DNA from: Armigeres subalbatus
Lineage: Eukaryota > Arthropoda > Insecta > Diptera > Culicidae
NCBI RefSeq assembly: GCF_024139115.2
Contig: NC_085141.1
Coordinates: forward strand, 135,717,822-135,781,821
Direction of reading: 5' to 3'
DNA length: 64,000 nt
Shown here in pieces: positions 1 to 9,252 of the stretch (within the stretch, counting starts at the first letter, position 1; every line of letters starts with the position of its first letter). The notes under the pieces are model-generated. The model ran no database searches. It saw only the letters and a list, made by a program, of their open reading frames with translations, and had not been told where the DNA came from. Position numbers and translations under genes: made by a program.

Positions 1-235
1 CCGCAAATCCCAGGAGCAATGTGATAATGGTACCGCTTCTTTGCACACCAGCTCTCCTAATCGCTCCCTCGAGCGCTATATTGAACAGTAGATTCGAGAG
101 TGCATCACCCAGCTTTAATCCATCTAAGGTAACAAATGACGTCGATATTTCATCCGCAACCCTTACACTGGATTTCGATCCGTCCAACGTTATACGAATT
201 AGCCGTATCAGTTTCGCCGGAAAACCATGTTCAAG
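1..235 (-). pseudogene. RTE-clade LINE reverse transcriptase fragment (cut by window edge)
   Basis: Read on the minus strand, this stretch encodes KLIRLI, then a block ending GLKLGDALSNLLFNIALEGA and continuing IRRAGVQRSGT. That is the palm region of an RTE-type reverse transcriptase, just before the FADD catalytic box, which would lie outside the window. The family copies its RNA into DNA by target-primed reverse transcription. Upstream of about position 235 the homology stops, and there is no start codon or endonuclease, so this is a partial copy. Two further RTE fragments occur near 37.3 kb and 58.6 kb. Recognition is from conserved motifs only. Confidence 0.7.
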
Positions 236-640
236 CCATGTTCAAGTCTATCTGCTTACTGAGCAGAAAAACGACAAAACAGACACTGATAAAAAAAACG
301 GCGCGAACTATCAAAATCAACCAAACACTTGGAATGTACAAATCATTATCGTTCGACATCGGCAGCAGCGCAAGTGATCTTCGGATGGAAATGCTGCGAA
401 CATTTATTTGCATGGATGGTGTCTACCACGTTTCAGCAGCAAATCTTCGATTGGCGTCAGAGGCAGTCATGTGAAGTTTCCTTTCAAGATTTTGATCCAG
501 GTTTCGATTAACTGTTTGTGATTGGAGCGTCAGTAAATATAATCAGAATATTAAAATTTATTATTTTACACTTTACGTAATCCTACGTCCAATTGGTGGT
601 CGTGTCTTGGATACAACCTTCTTATTTTTTTTAAATCTCG
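236..640. other. Unassigned AT-rich DNA
   Basis: I see no convincing gene or repeat here. A short direct duplication (ttcaagccatg / catgttcaag) lies at 228-250. Short reading frames cross it, but none has a recognisable domain. Confidence 0.4.
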
Positions 641-642
641 TA

Positions 643-2088
643 GAGTAGAGTGGGGCAAGAGTGCGCGTGTGGTAAGAGTACGTTTTCGATTTTTTGAAGT
701 AATAAAAAAAGATAAACTAGAAGCAATGCATCAGTTTGACAGGTATTCTGGCCAACTATTATCATGTGTAATTGTAAACGATTTGAATAAACAACAAGGG
801 AGATATGGAGTTAGATAACTTTTTGGTCATTTTGCTAAACATAATTTGATTTCCGCAACTAGTATTTCATTACCATATATACGTTCAATCAGGTGAACAT
901 TATACCATTTCAATAACCTATTGTATAGAGTACTTTATGGTACAGAACACCAATCCGGTTAGTTTTCCAAGAAGTCAAAACCATTACTTGAATAATTTTT
1001 GGGACTGTGGGGTAAAAGTACGCAGGAACTGGTGGGGCAAGAGTACGCATATGAATCTTCAAGTTATGATGTCAAACCCGTATCTCCGGCCGAAATAAGA
1101 CTTCTTCCAAAGCGTAAAGATCCACAACTAAGAAAAAAGGGATAGAAATCGAAAATTATCACAAGTTTTTAGGATAAGTTGAAGTAATTCTGTGTTAGAA
1201 AGGAATTAGCGAACAAAGCACTGAAGTGAAATAATGAAATTGTATTAGGACTTGTTGTACACCTAATCATAGTACGAAAACACAATTTCATCTAAATGAT
1301 AATTTCATTTAATCAAAAGAAATGTTCATAAATTACGCAACGTTTAGCTGGGATTGGTTGCGAGATATGTGACGATCCATATAATTTTTAGAGGATTCAT
1401 ACAAATAGTGTAAGAAAGGGGGGGGGGATGAGTGATGAAATAGCCAAATTTTACGTTACGTGATTGGTGGACTTTCTTTAATGAAAATGCCTTTGTATAC
1501 GTCACGCGAAACCTGATAAATATTTTTACCTCTGTAGTTTTTTGTATATATAAAAAACAATGGTTGTTCGAATGAAAGTGCCCATTTTTAGGACCCCCTC
1601 CGTAATATATGCTCATTAAACATCAATTAAATGTTATTAACTTTTATTTGTGTTAATATATACTTAAAGCACATGATTGGATAAATGCGTACTCTTACCA
1701 CACCCGATGCGCACTTGTACCCCACCGGTGGGGTAAGAGTGCGTTTTCACTTGTCTTGCAATAAGGGCTCTACTAAAACGAATCTCAATAATTTCAATAT
1801 TTTTTCCACTGGGTAACATAAAGGAAGAGTATATGAATCATCGACACTGATTTCTCGCTTAACTTTTCAAAAGGACCTAAGTAACATTTTTTTCATGAAT
1901 TAATTTGAATAGCGCAATCAACATAACAACATGACAGCTATTGATTGCGCTATTCAAATCAATTTATGAAAAAAATGTTACTTAGGTCTTTTTGAAAAGT
2001 TAAGCGAGATTTGATATGCAGAAGCTTGCTTCATAAGGGCCACATGATCGATTGAAAACTAAGTGCGTACTCTTGCCCCACTCTACTC
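643..2088. mobile_element. TA-flanked non-autonomous DNA element P1 with repeated 'GTGGGGCAAGAGTACGC' phrase
   Basis: The ends are inverted repeats (GAGTAGAGTGGGGCAAGAGT on the left, its reverse complement on the right), each bordered by TA (641-642 and 2089-2090). This suggests a Tc1/mariner-like TA duplication. The phrase TGGGGCAAGAGTRCGC and close variants recur internally near 1010 and 1031, and in inverted form near 1685 and 1710, with a further direct copy near 1730. No transposase frame is present, so it would need an enzyme in trans. A 155 bp palindromic MITE is inserted near its right end. A stretch at 1330-1610 resembles another dispersed repeat beginning with ttcataaattacg. Confidence 0.65.
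1854..2008. mobile_element. Palindromic MITE, copy 1 (CTCGCTTAAC family)
   Basis: This 155 bp hairpin element starts CTCGCTTAACTTTTC and ends with the reverse complement. The arms are about 65 bp. It is flanked by the 4 bp duplication ATTT (1850-1853 and 2009-2012). Two further copies in the window have the same ends and also 4 bp duplications, so the boundaries are secure. It has no coding capacity. Confidence 0.85.
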
Positions 2089-2132
2089 TACTCCTTGGTC
2101 CTTCAGCTGGCTGAACAGGTAATCATTCAGCC

Positions 2133-2402
2133 GTGACACGGCATTGGCTTATGTTCTACTGCGGATTCTCGATTATTATTATGGGTGTTCCGTGTACCTA
2201 TCCGGTACATGTTGAACAAGCGCTAGAACTGGCTCTGGCTTTTTACCTTGAGGACATCGCTCGCTTCTCTGCCAACCGACACTGGCGGTTTAACCGAAAC
2301 ACGGATACTACTGCACCACCCGACCACGTAGCTGCGGAGAGTGAACCGGAAGACGCTTCCACTTTACTATCGCCCAAGTCTCCTTTACCCGGTGGACTGT
2401 AG
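2133..2402 (+). other. Small open frame of unknown status (89 codons)
   Basis: The frame begins MTRHWLMFYCGF, has a hydrophobic start, and continues into an acidic, proline-containing tail (AAESEPEDASTLLSPKSPLP). The region is slightly GC-richer than its surroundings. I do not recognise the protein. It abuts the right end of element P1 and could be a relic of retroelement coding sequence, an exon of a host gene, or chance. No splice or promoter evidence decides this. Confidence 0.2.
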
Positions 2403-2945
2403 TGGACTATGTACCGAGTACCGTGCGCCTCCTTTACATGAACAAAAAAAAAACGTTCGTTCTACTCCACAGTATCGCGCAAGTCTTTTTTCTTCTCTGA
2501 ACGTTTGAAGAGACGAACACAATTTATGCAAACTTTGTGTTATTTGGTAGTCCAAAAAGTCGCAAATGCATTGCCTGTGAGTAGTCATATTATTACTGAG
2601 TAGTATTACTGAGAACACGTAATAAAGCTTTGTTGAAAAGTCGTGAAAAAATTGATTTCACAAAGTGCCTGGGCAAAACGGACCATCTTAGCCAAAGACG
2701 TTTTATAGCCCTTCATTTGTATTTTATCTATCTCATAATAAAAAGGTTACAAACCCCTATGTACTTGACATTAAAAAACCAACATAAATCCATTCATGCA
2801 GGTTTGAATTGCATTTCAATAGTTTCCATATCATTTGGAAGCAACTGCTTCTGGCTCGCCGCGCTTGGTAAGGGCATATCGTCCTGCCTACACTGGGGCG
2901 TTTGACTAGTGAAATTTTTGAAGATGGAAGCAATTTTGTATCATA
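2403..2945. other. Unassigned intergenic DNA
   Basis: Nothing convincing is visible. A run of A (2443-2452) and short AT-rich segments are present. Short frames here lack recognisable motifs. Confidence 0.35.
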
Positions 2946-3063
2946 CTAGCAGACCCGACGAACTCCGTTTCGCCTAAAATTGATTTATTCTCTAAACAAT
3001 GCTCGAGAAGAAATTTCTGTTTCATTTGTATGGGAGCCCCCTGTCCAGAAGGGGAAGGGTTTT
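2946..3063. repeat. Dispersed repeat beginning ACTAGCAGACCCGACGAAC
   Basis: The sequence actagcagacccgacgaac followed by a tgtatgggagccccctg segment resembles a very common mosquito dispersed repeat known to me from transcripts. It may be one end of a larger DNA element whose other end is not in this window. The class is uncertain. Confidence 0.35.
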
Positions 3064-3088
3064 AAACCACCACAGAAACAAATTTTCC

Positions 3089-3311
3089 CTTGTCATAAGA
3101 CGAGTTTGTACAATTCCATTGAATTCCACCACTTAATTGTATCTTGACAGATACGTATTTCGACCTCAACAGTAAGGCCGTCTTCACAGTCTTCACAGTC
3201 AAGTACGAGACACTGAAGACGGCCTTACTGTTGAGGTCGAAATACGTATCTGTCAAGATACAATTAAGTGGTGGAATTCAATGAGATTGTACAAACTCTT
3301 CTTATGACAAG
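3089..3311. repeat. Fold-back repeat, copy 1 (CTTGTCATAAGACGAG family)
   Basis: This 223 bp inverted repeat begins CTTGTCATAAGACGAG and ends with nearly the reverse complement. Arms of about 100 bp contain the strongly conserved block cttgacagatacgtatttcg. A shorter copy with a collapsed right arm is at 35591-35730. It has no coding capacity. It may be derived from the end of a larger element. Confidence 0.7.
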
Positions 3312-3492
3312 TGAACATTCCACTAAAAAGCTCAAAATAATTTTCTTGAAATAAATTTTCCCTTCCAAAACCTCCACATGCCAGTTTGGTTACATTTGCT
3401 TGATTAATTCTCGAATTAATGGAAAATAAAGATTGCCCTGTAGGTATTCTTAGTAGGCATTGAATAGGAGAGTAGGGTTAGACAGTAGCAAC

Positions 3493-3669
3493 CAAGATGA
3501 ATACACCACTAGGTGTTCCAATGTGCCACACTCACGATTCAGCCATCTTGGGTTTTAGTATGGGAGAGCCAGCCGGTTTGTTTTCGTTTCGAAAATGAAT
3601 TTTTCACCCCCGCCTTCTTCTCTTCCACAAACTAAGCACATTGCAACACCTAGCTGTGTATTCATCTTG
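3493..3669. mobile_element. hAT-type MITE, copy A (CAAGATGAATACAC ends)
   Basis: This 177 bp element has inverted ends CAAGATGAATACA / TGTATTCATCTTG. The perfect 8 bp target duplication GTAGCAAC lies at 3485-3492 and 3670-3677. Eight-base duplications are typical of the hAT superfamily. A second copy at 14408-14748 has a different 8 bp duplication and carries a nested MITE, so this copy shows the uninterrupted sequence. Confidence 0.85.
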
Positions 3670-3679
3670 GTAGCAACTA

Positions 3680-4050
3680 ATAAATGTAATGTCAGACAAT
3701 CTCGGTACTGTAAACCAGGTGTTATGATCAGGAATTTCAAAAAAATACATTTAAAATCACAACATATTTTTATCTGTGTATAATTTAATACCTTTATCGA
3801 CATAGTTCAAAGTAAATATTATCATGAAATTATTTCAGGACAGTTTGAGCGGAAATGGCCGTATTTATGATATATTTTAAATGGTTCTAGGCTCGGAAAC
3901 CGACCAATGCCCATACCGACCAATACCGATCAATATCCATATCCGAACAAAGCCAAATTCAAATCTTTGACATGTCAAGTTATTAATGGTCAATTAGATG
4001 CAAGACTTTGTAACTTTTCATTGGAATCAAAATAAAATCCCTTAATTTAG
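3680..4050. other. Intergenic DNA 3' of the cuticle-type gene
   Basis: AT-rich sequence with a small internal repetition of 'accgaccaat' type words near 3898-3930. No gene is seen. Confidence 0.3.
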
Positions 4051-4058
4051 ATTTAAAA

Positions 4059-4064
4059 TTGTGT
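4059..4064 (-). promoter_or_regulatory. Candidate poly(A) signal of the cuticle-type gene
   Basis: The minus strand reads AATAAA here, within gtacaataaaacac, about 390 nt downstream of the stop codon at 4452. This is a plausible but unproven 3' end for the Gly/Tyr-rich gene. Confidence 0.35.
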
Positions 4065-4451
4065 TTTATTGTACTGTACAGAATCTATAAACTATAATGG
4101 AGTAAAAGAGTAAAAGATGTCGTACGAAATAAAAAATCACAAGTATTTACACATGGTAAAAATTTTGAAACACTACATCGTTGACAGTGTATCGCTTCGT
4201 TGATATTGAGTATAAGGAGTAGTAGACATATAAAAAAAGGGATATAAAAATATACATGTCGTCCGATTGTGATGTTCGGTTGTGTTGAAGTCTCCGCAAT
4301 ACACGCAAAGTTTCAAACGAATGAAAGATGTTGTAGTTGTTGGAAAAGTCTTCGCCTCATTGTGTAGACACATCGTTTTGGTGGGTCGGAAAGGAACAGC
4401 CTTGTTTCGCATAGGAGCTCATCGTCGTCATCATCGTCACCGTCACCGCCC

Positions 4452-4825
4452 TTAGTGGAGTCCGTGGTAGCCCAGTCCACTGTATGGGTATCCGTGCAGA
4501 CCACCGCTGTAGTATCCGTGTCCGCCGAGGTATCCTAAGTTGGCAAATGGCGATGAGTATTGTTTATATTAGAATTTAAAATTTGTAAAAATAATTTACC
4601 TGGGTATCCACCATAGTATCCGGCGGAGTGGTATCCACCATATCCGCCATAGCCCAGTCCGCCGGAGTATCCACCGAGTCCACCGACTCCACCGTAGTAG
4701 CCACCACCCAGTCCGTATCCGGGGTATCCGTAGCCGAGCCCTCCGTAGATGCCTCGCTTCTCAGTGGTCTTGGCTTCTTCAGCGCCATAAACGGCAGCGA
4801 TGGCGAGAAGAACGAACAGAGCAAT
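4452..4825 (-). CDS. Secreted glycine/tyrosine-rich cuticle-type protein (two exons visible, first exon missing)
   Basis: Exon A runs 4825 to 4600 and exon B runs 4534 to 4452. They are joined across a 65 nt intron with GT (4599-4598) and AG (4536-4535) in phase 1. Together they encode about 101 residues. The start is a signal-peptide core (IALFVLLAIAAVYG), then AEEAKTTEKRG, then tandem GGLGYGYPGYGL / GGYYGGV-like repeats, ending GYHGLH and a TAA stop. Gly- and Tyr-rich repeats behind a signal peptide are typical of insect cuticular or eggshell structural proteins that are secreted and cross-linked. The codon before ATT GCT is preceded by a good acceptor (TTACAG). The ATG with two or three codons should therefore sit in a short upstream exon, as in many insect cuticle genes, and I could not find it. 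The frame starting ATGGAACAATG just upstream is a different frame and is not this protein. Confidence 0.75.
4535..4599 (-). other. Intron of the Gly/Tyr-rich gene
   Basis: A short AT-rich intron, GTAAAT at the donor and CAACTTAG at the acceptor. Removing it keeps the Gly/Tyr repeat frame open across the junction (CCA-G|GA-TAC). Confidence 0.7.
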
Positions 4826-4912
4826 CTGTAATTTTGAATAATATGTTCACATTGTTCCATAAGGGCAAAAATTGCAAATGCTTGTTCAGTAATTAGGTTC
4901 GTTATATTAGAT

Positions 4913-4923
4913 CTATATATAAG
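4913..4923 (-). promoter_or_regulatory. TATA-like box upstream of the Gly/Tyr-rich gene
   Basis: The minus strand reads CTTATATATAG about 90 nt before exon A. It could be the promoter. However, no in-frame ATG lies between it and exon A, so either the first exon is farther upstream or this is chance in AT-rich DNA. Confidence 0.3.
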
Positions 4924-5079
4924 ATATCTAAATTAGTATAACTCACAGGGATTATTGCATTCAATTTTAAATTAATTGTAGTACTCTGGTTTAAGCGATA
5001 GGCCAGATAAAAAAAGTTCTCTGGGAGACTTTGTATTACATATCAATATCTGTGCGAAGAAAAAAATGTAAATCTACTG

Positions 5080-5190
5080 GGAACTGTTCATAAATTACGT
5101 AATGCTCTAGGGGGAGAAAAGGAGTCAGTTCGTTACGATCAACGTTACAGTTCATACAAATAAATCAAATCACACAAAACGTGTTGGGAG
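5080..5190. repeat. Fragment of a dispersed repeat beginning TTCATAAATTACGTAATG
   Basis: The sequence ttcataaattacgtaatgc with a following polypurine run resembles copies near 1330 and 17415 in this window. It is probably a truncated MITE, and the minisatellite starts directly after it. Confidence 0.4.
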
Positions 5191-5192
5191 GA

Positions 5193-5840
5193 GGAGGAGG
5201 CTTCCGAACCTCTTGAAAGGAGGCTTCCGAGCCTCTTGAAAGGAGGCTTCCGAGCCTCTTGAAAGGAGGCTTCCGAGCCTCTTGAAAGGAGGCTTCCGAG
5301 CCTCTTGAAAGGAGGCTTCCGAGCCTCTTGAAAGGAGGCTTCCGAGCCTCTTGAAAGGAGGCTTCCGAGCCTCTTGAAAGGAGGCTTCGAGCCTCTTGAA
5401 AGGAGGCTTCCGAGGCCTCTTGAAAGGAGGCTTCCTGAGCCTCTTGAAAGGAGGCTTCCAGGCCTCTTGAAAGGAGGCTTCCAGGCCTCTTGAAGAGGCT
5501 TCCAGGCCTCTTGAAGGAGGCTTCCAGCCTCTTGAAAGGAGGCTTCCAGGCCTCTTGAAAGGGGGCTTCTGAGCCTCTTGAAAGGAGGCTTCTGAGCCTC
5601 TTGAAAGGAGGCTTCTGAGCCTCTTGAAAGGAGGCTTCCTGAGCCTCTTGAAAGGAGGCTTCCAGCCTCTTGAAAGGAGGCTTCCGAGCCTCTTAAAAGA
5701 GAGGCTTACGAGCCTCTTAAAAGGAGGCTTCCAAGCCTCTTAAAAGGAGGCTTCCAAGCCTCTTAAAAGGAGGCTTCCAAGCCTCTTAAAAGGAGGCTTC
5801 CGATCCTCTTGAAAGGAGGCTTCCGAGCCACTTTAAAGGA
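5193..5840 (+). repeat. 23 bp minisatellite array 1
   Basis: About 28 tandem units of GGAGGCTTCCGAGCCTCTTG followed by AAA. The first dozen units are almost identical. The right half carries variants (CTTCCAGGCC, CTTCTGAGCC, CTCTTAAAAG). Each unit contains the imperfect palindrome GGCTTCCGAGCC. The same unit makes up the larger array at 8091-9252 and appears as degraded inverted copies near 63260-63375. Confidence 0.95.
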
Positions 5841-5848
5841 GATGTGCA

Positions 5849-6448
5849 CTAGGGCAGTTCACATTTCAAAAATGTGCTCCCATATGTCTATTAGCATCAT
5901 TTTGATAATATAGGAGTCCTGGCAAAATTTCAGGCAATTCGATGGCCATTTAGGGGTGGCGCGAAGTTAATCTATGTTTATATGGACATTTGTATGGGAA
6001 AAACTTAAAATTTATTCAAATCCCCCTACAAATCTATTTGAGCTCAACAAGTGGATAACTCATTATTTTTTATTTATATTTCCACTGCTACGTTGAGGCT
6101 AATTACACCATTTAAGCCATTTATCTCATATTCACACTGTCAATAGAACCGTTCAATCCACTCATAACTAATGTGTTATCCGGAGATCTCAGTTATATAT
6201 ATTCCAAAACGGAATGTTGGGGATGTTTATTTGAATTCATCACAATTAGACAGTTGTAGGGAGACTTGAATAAATTTTAAGTTTTTCCCATACAAATTTC
6301 CATATAAACATAAATTAACTTCGCGCCACCCCTAAATGGCTACCGAATTGCCTGAAATTTTGCCAGGACTCCTACATTATCAAAATGATGCTAATAGACA
6401 TATGGAAGTTGGAATTTACAAACATTTTTGAAATTGGAATTGCCCTAG
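5849..6448. mobile_element. 600 bp inverted-repeat element with 6 bp target duplication
   Basis: The terminal inverted repeats are about 170 bp, beginning CTAGGGCA. They contain the shared blocks tggcgcgaagttaat and ggcaaaatttcaggcaattc. The element is flanked by TGTGCA on both sides (5843-5848 and 6449-6454). There is no open frame. The superfamily is unclear because 6 bp duplications are uncommon. It lies between two minisatellites. Confidence 0.75.
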
Positions 6449-6487
6449 TGTGCACACACATTCACGGAGAGTCGCTGTCATAACTAG

Positions 6488-7240
6488 CTAAATCACAAGA
6501 CGCGTCTCGAAGACCGTCGGAAAATGGTTTGTGGTTTGCTAAATCAAAAGACGCGTCTCAAAGACCGTCGGAAAATAGTTTGTGGTTTGCTAAATCACAA
6601 GACGCGTCTCGAAGACCATTGGAAAATGGTTTGTGGTTTGCTAAATCACAAGACGCGTCTCGAAGACCATCGGAAAATGGTTTGTGGTTTGCTAAATCAA
6701 AAGACGCGTCTCAAAGACCGTCGGAAAATATATTGTGGTTTGCTAAATCACAAGACACGTCTCGAAGACCGTCGCAAGATGGTTTGTGGTTTGCTAAATC
6801 ACAAGACGCGTCTCGAAGACCATCGGAAAATGGTTTGTGGTTTGCTAAATCACAAGACGCGTCTCGAAGAACGTCGGAAAATGGTTTGTGGTTTGCAAAA
6901 TCACAAGACGCGTCTCGAAGACCGTCGGAAAATGATTTGTGGTTTGCTAAATCACAAGACGCGTCTCGAAGACCGTCGGAAAATGGTTTGTGGTGGTGCA
7001 TCTGAAAAACCGCTGAAAAAATGGTTTGTGGTTTAAAGAACATCAAAGCCTCGCCGTGGAAGACCGTAAGAAATTGGTTTGTGGTTTGCAAAATTACAAT
7101 GCGCGTCTGGAAGATCGGTGGAAATGGTTTGTGGTTTGAAAAACTATAAGGCGTGTCTGAAAGGTGACCGAAAATAATGTTTTGTAGTTTTTGAAACTAC
7201 AAGGTGCGTATGGAAGACTAACGGAAAATGGTTTACGATC
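6488..7240 (+). repeat. 51 bp minisatellite array
   Basis: Ten units with an exact 51 bp period run from 6488 to about 7000, judged by cgcgtctc at 6501, 6552, 6603 and so on. About four strongly decayed units follow up to 7240. Each unit contains aagacgcgtctcgaagacc and ggtttgtggtttgct. Because 51 is divisible by three, long open frames cross it on both strands. They consist only of the 17-residue repeat and are not taken as genes. Confidence 0.95.
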
Positions 7241-7244
7241 TAGA

Positions 7245-7630
7245 AAAATTCAAACTCCAGCGAGCATTGATTTTGATTAAAACACATTAAGATTTCATGA
7301 AGCCACTTGGCGATGTACATGAGACTACCAGTTGAGCTATGATATAACGAAATCTGAGAGAAATGGAGAAATATTCAATGCTGTATTATTCGAAGCTGTT
7401 CGGAAAGCCAAATATATTATCTAGAAATTTATCTTGGAATGTACTGACTTAGTGGTAATAGCGGGATTACCTGAAGGAGCAGATATCTTGGAAATTGAAA
7501 AATTAATATGGTTGTCGGTTTTTACAAAGCTATTCGGAAGTTCGAATTTATTATGCGTAAGAATAGTTTGAAGTTATTGGCTAGCAGTACTACTTGATGC
7601 CAAATGGTTAATAGTGTACTGCGAAACTAA
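7245..7630. other. Unassigned AT-rich DNA
   Basis: I see no gene, repeat or inverted structure here. Confidence 0.3.
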
Positions 7631-7631
7631 A

Positions 7632-7842
7632 AATTGGATTAAATGTACGGATTTGGATTGGATTTGGAATGGATTTGAATTGGATTTGGATTGGCTTTGA
7701 ATTGGAATTGTATTGTATCGGATTTTGGTTTGGATTTGCATTAGAATTGGATTGGATTTGGATTGGATTGGATTTGGAATGGATTTGAATTGGATTTGTA
7801 TTGGATTTGGATTGGATTTCGATTGGATTTGGATTTGTATGA
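7632..7842 (+). repeat. Degenerate GGATTT/GGATTG simple repeat
   Basis: About 210 bp of irregular TTGGAT, TTTGGA and TTTGAA hexamers. Frames crossing it encode Ile/Gln/Ser or Trp/Ile/Gly repeats and are not genes. Confidence 0.9.
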
Positions 7843-7844
7843 CT

Positions 7845-8090
7845 TTAAGTACACTCTTTGTCATTATGAACATTTTTCAAAGCTGCCTGATATATATGTC
7901 GATATCAAATCAATCTGCTGGTGATCTTGACAAATATTTGTCATTAAGACAATGCGTATACTGCGTGCTCGATTTTATATAATCTTAAAAAAGCATTTCC
8001 TAGAATGGTAGGGAGAAGCAATATTTAGGCAGCACTTCCTATTCCCGTCCGCAGCGTTTATAACTTAGTTCTGGCCATTTAGGGCTACAC
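7845..8090. other. Unassigned spacer between simple repeat and minisatellite 2
   Basis: AT-rich spacer. Nothing recognisable is seen. Confidence 0.3.
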
Positions 8091-9252
8091 AGGAAGGAGG
8101 CTTCCGAGCCTCTTGGAAGGAGGCTTCCAAGACTCTTGCAAGGAGGCTTCCGAGCCACTTGAAAGGAGGCTTCAGAGCCTCTTGGAAGGAGGCTTCCTTT
8201 CTTCCTTCCGAGCCTTCCGAGCATGGAAGTAGGCTTTCAAGAAGTTTCCGAGCCTCTTCAAAAGAGATTTTCGAGGCTCTTGAAAAGAGGTATCCGAGCC
8301 TCTTGAAAGGCAGATCTGGAGTCTCTTTAAAAGAAGGCTTCCGAGCCTCTTGAAAGGAGGCTTCCAAGCCTCTTGAAAAGAGGCTTCCAAGCCTCTTGAA
8401 AGGAGGCTTCCAAGCCTTTTGAAAGAAGGCTTCCAAGCCTTTTGAAAGAAGGCTTCCAAGCCTCTTGAAAGGAGGCTTCCAAACCTCTTGAAAGGAGGCT
8501 TCCAAGCCTCTTGAAAGGAGGCTTCCAAGCCTCTTGAAAGAAGGCTTCCAAGCCTCTTGAAAGGAGGCCTCCAAGCCTCTTGAAAGGAGGCTTCCAAGCC
8601 TCTTGAAAGGAGGCTTCCAAGCCTCTTGAAAGGAGGCTTCCAAGCCTCTTGAAAGGAGGCTTTCAAGCCTCTTGAATGGAGGCTTCCGAGCCACTTTAAA
8701 GGAGACTTTGGATTCTCTTGGGACTTTCGAGCAGCATGGAAGTAGGCTTTCATGACACTTAGAAGGAAGTTTCCGAGCCTCTTCAAAAGAAATTTCCGAG
8801 CCTCTTGAAAGGAGATTTCCGAGCCTCTTGAAAGGCAGATTTGGAGCATCTTGCAAAGCGGCTTTGGTGTCTACTGAAAGTAGGCTTTTGAGCCTCTTTA
8901 AAGGAGGCTTCCGAGCCTCTTGAAAGAAGGCATCCGAGCCTCTTGAAGAAGGCTTCCGAGCCTTTAAAGCTTCAGAGCTTTTTAAAAGGAGGCTTCAGAG
9001 CCTTTTAAAAGGAGACTTTGGATCCTCTTGGGACTTTCGAGCAGCATGGAAGTATGCTTTCAAGTCACTTAGAAAGAAGTTTCCGAGCCTCTTCAAAAAA
9101 AGGTTCCCGATCCTCTTGAAAGGCAGTGGAGTATGTTGAAAGGAGGCTTCAGGGCCTTTTGAAAGGCGACTTCGGAGCCTCTTGGAACTTTCGGGCAGCA
9201 TGGAAGTAGGCTTTCGAGACACTTAGAAGGAGGCTCCCAAGCCTTTTACAAT
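8091..9252 (+). repeat. 23 bp minisatellite array 2 with higher-order segments
   Basis: The unit is the same as in array 1 but more diverged (CTTCCAAGCC is the dominant form from 8370 to 8660). Between runs of simple units, a longer distinct segment recurs near 8215, 8700, 9003 and 9163. It carries the words gggactttcgagcagcatgg and gaagtaggctttc. This indicates duplication of blocks larger than the 23 bp unit. Open frames through the array encode Lys/Ser/Leu repeats on the minus strand and are by-products. Confidence 0.93.

Noticed and set aside
4576..4860. Minus-strand frame beginning MEQCEH over the cuticle-type gene
   Set aside because: It lies in a different frame from the Gly/Tyr repeats and crosses the acceptor site. 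It has no protein features.
6488..7091. Repeat protein genes on both strands (170, 158 and 126 codons)
   Set aside because: The frames are open only because the unit is 51 bp. There is no start context, domain or flanking exon.
5193..7240. CRISPR array
   Set aside because: There are no unique spacers between repeats, the units are contiguous, and the DNA is eukaryotic.
8065..8856. Large Lys/Ser/Leu-rich proteins on the minus strand
   Set aside because: They are translations of the 23 bp minisatellite, with the same content in three frames.
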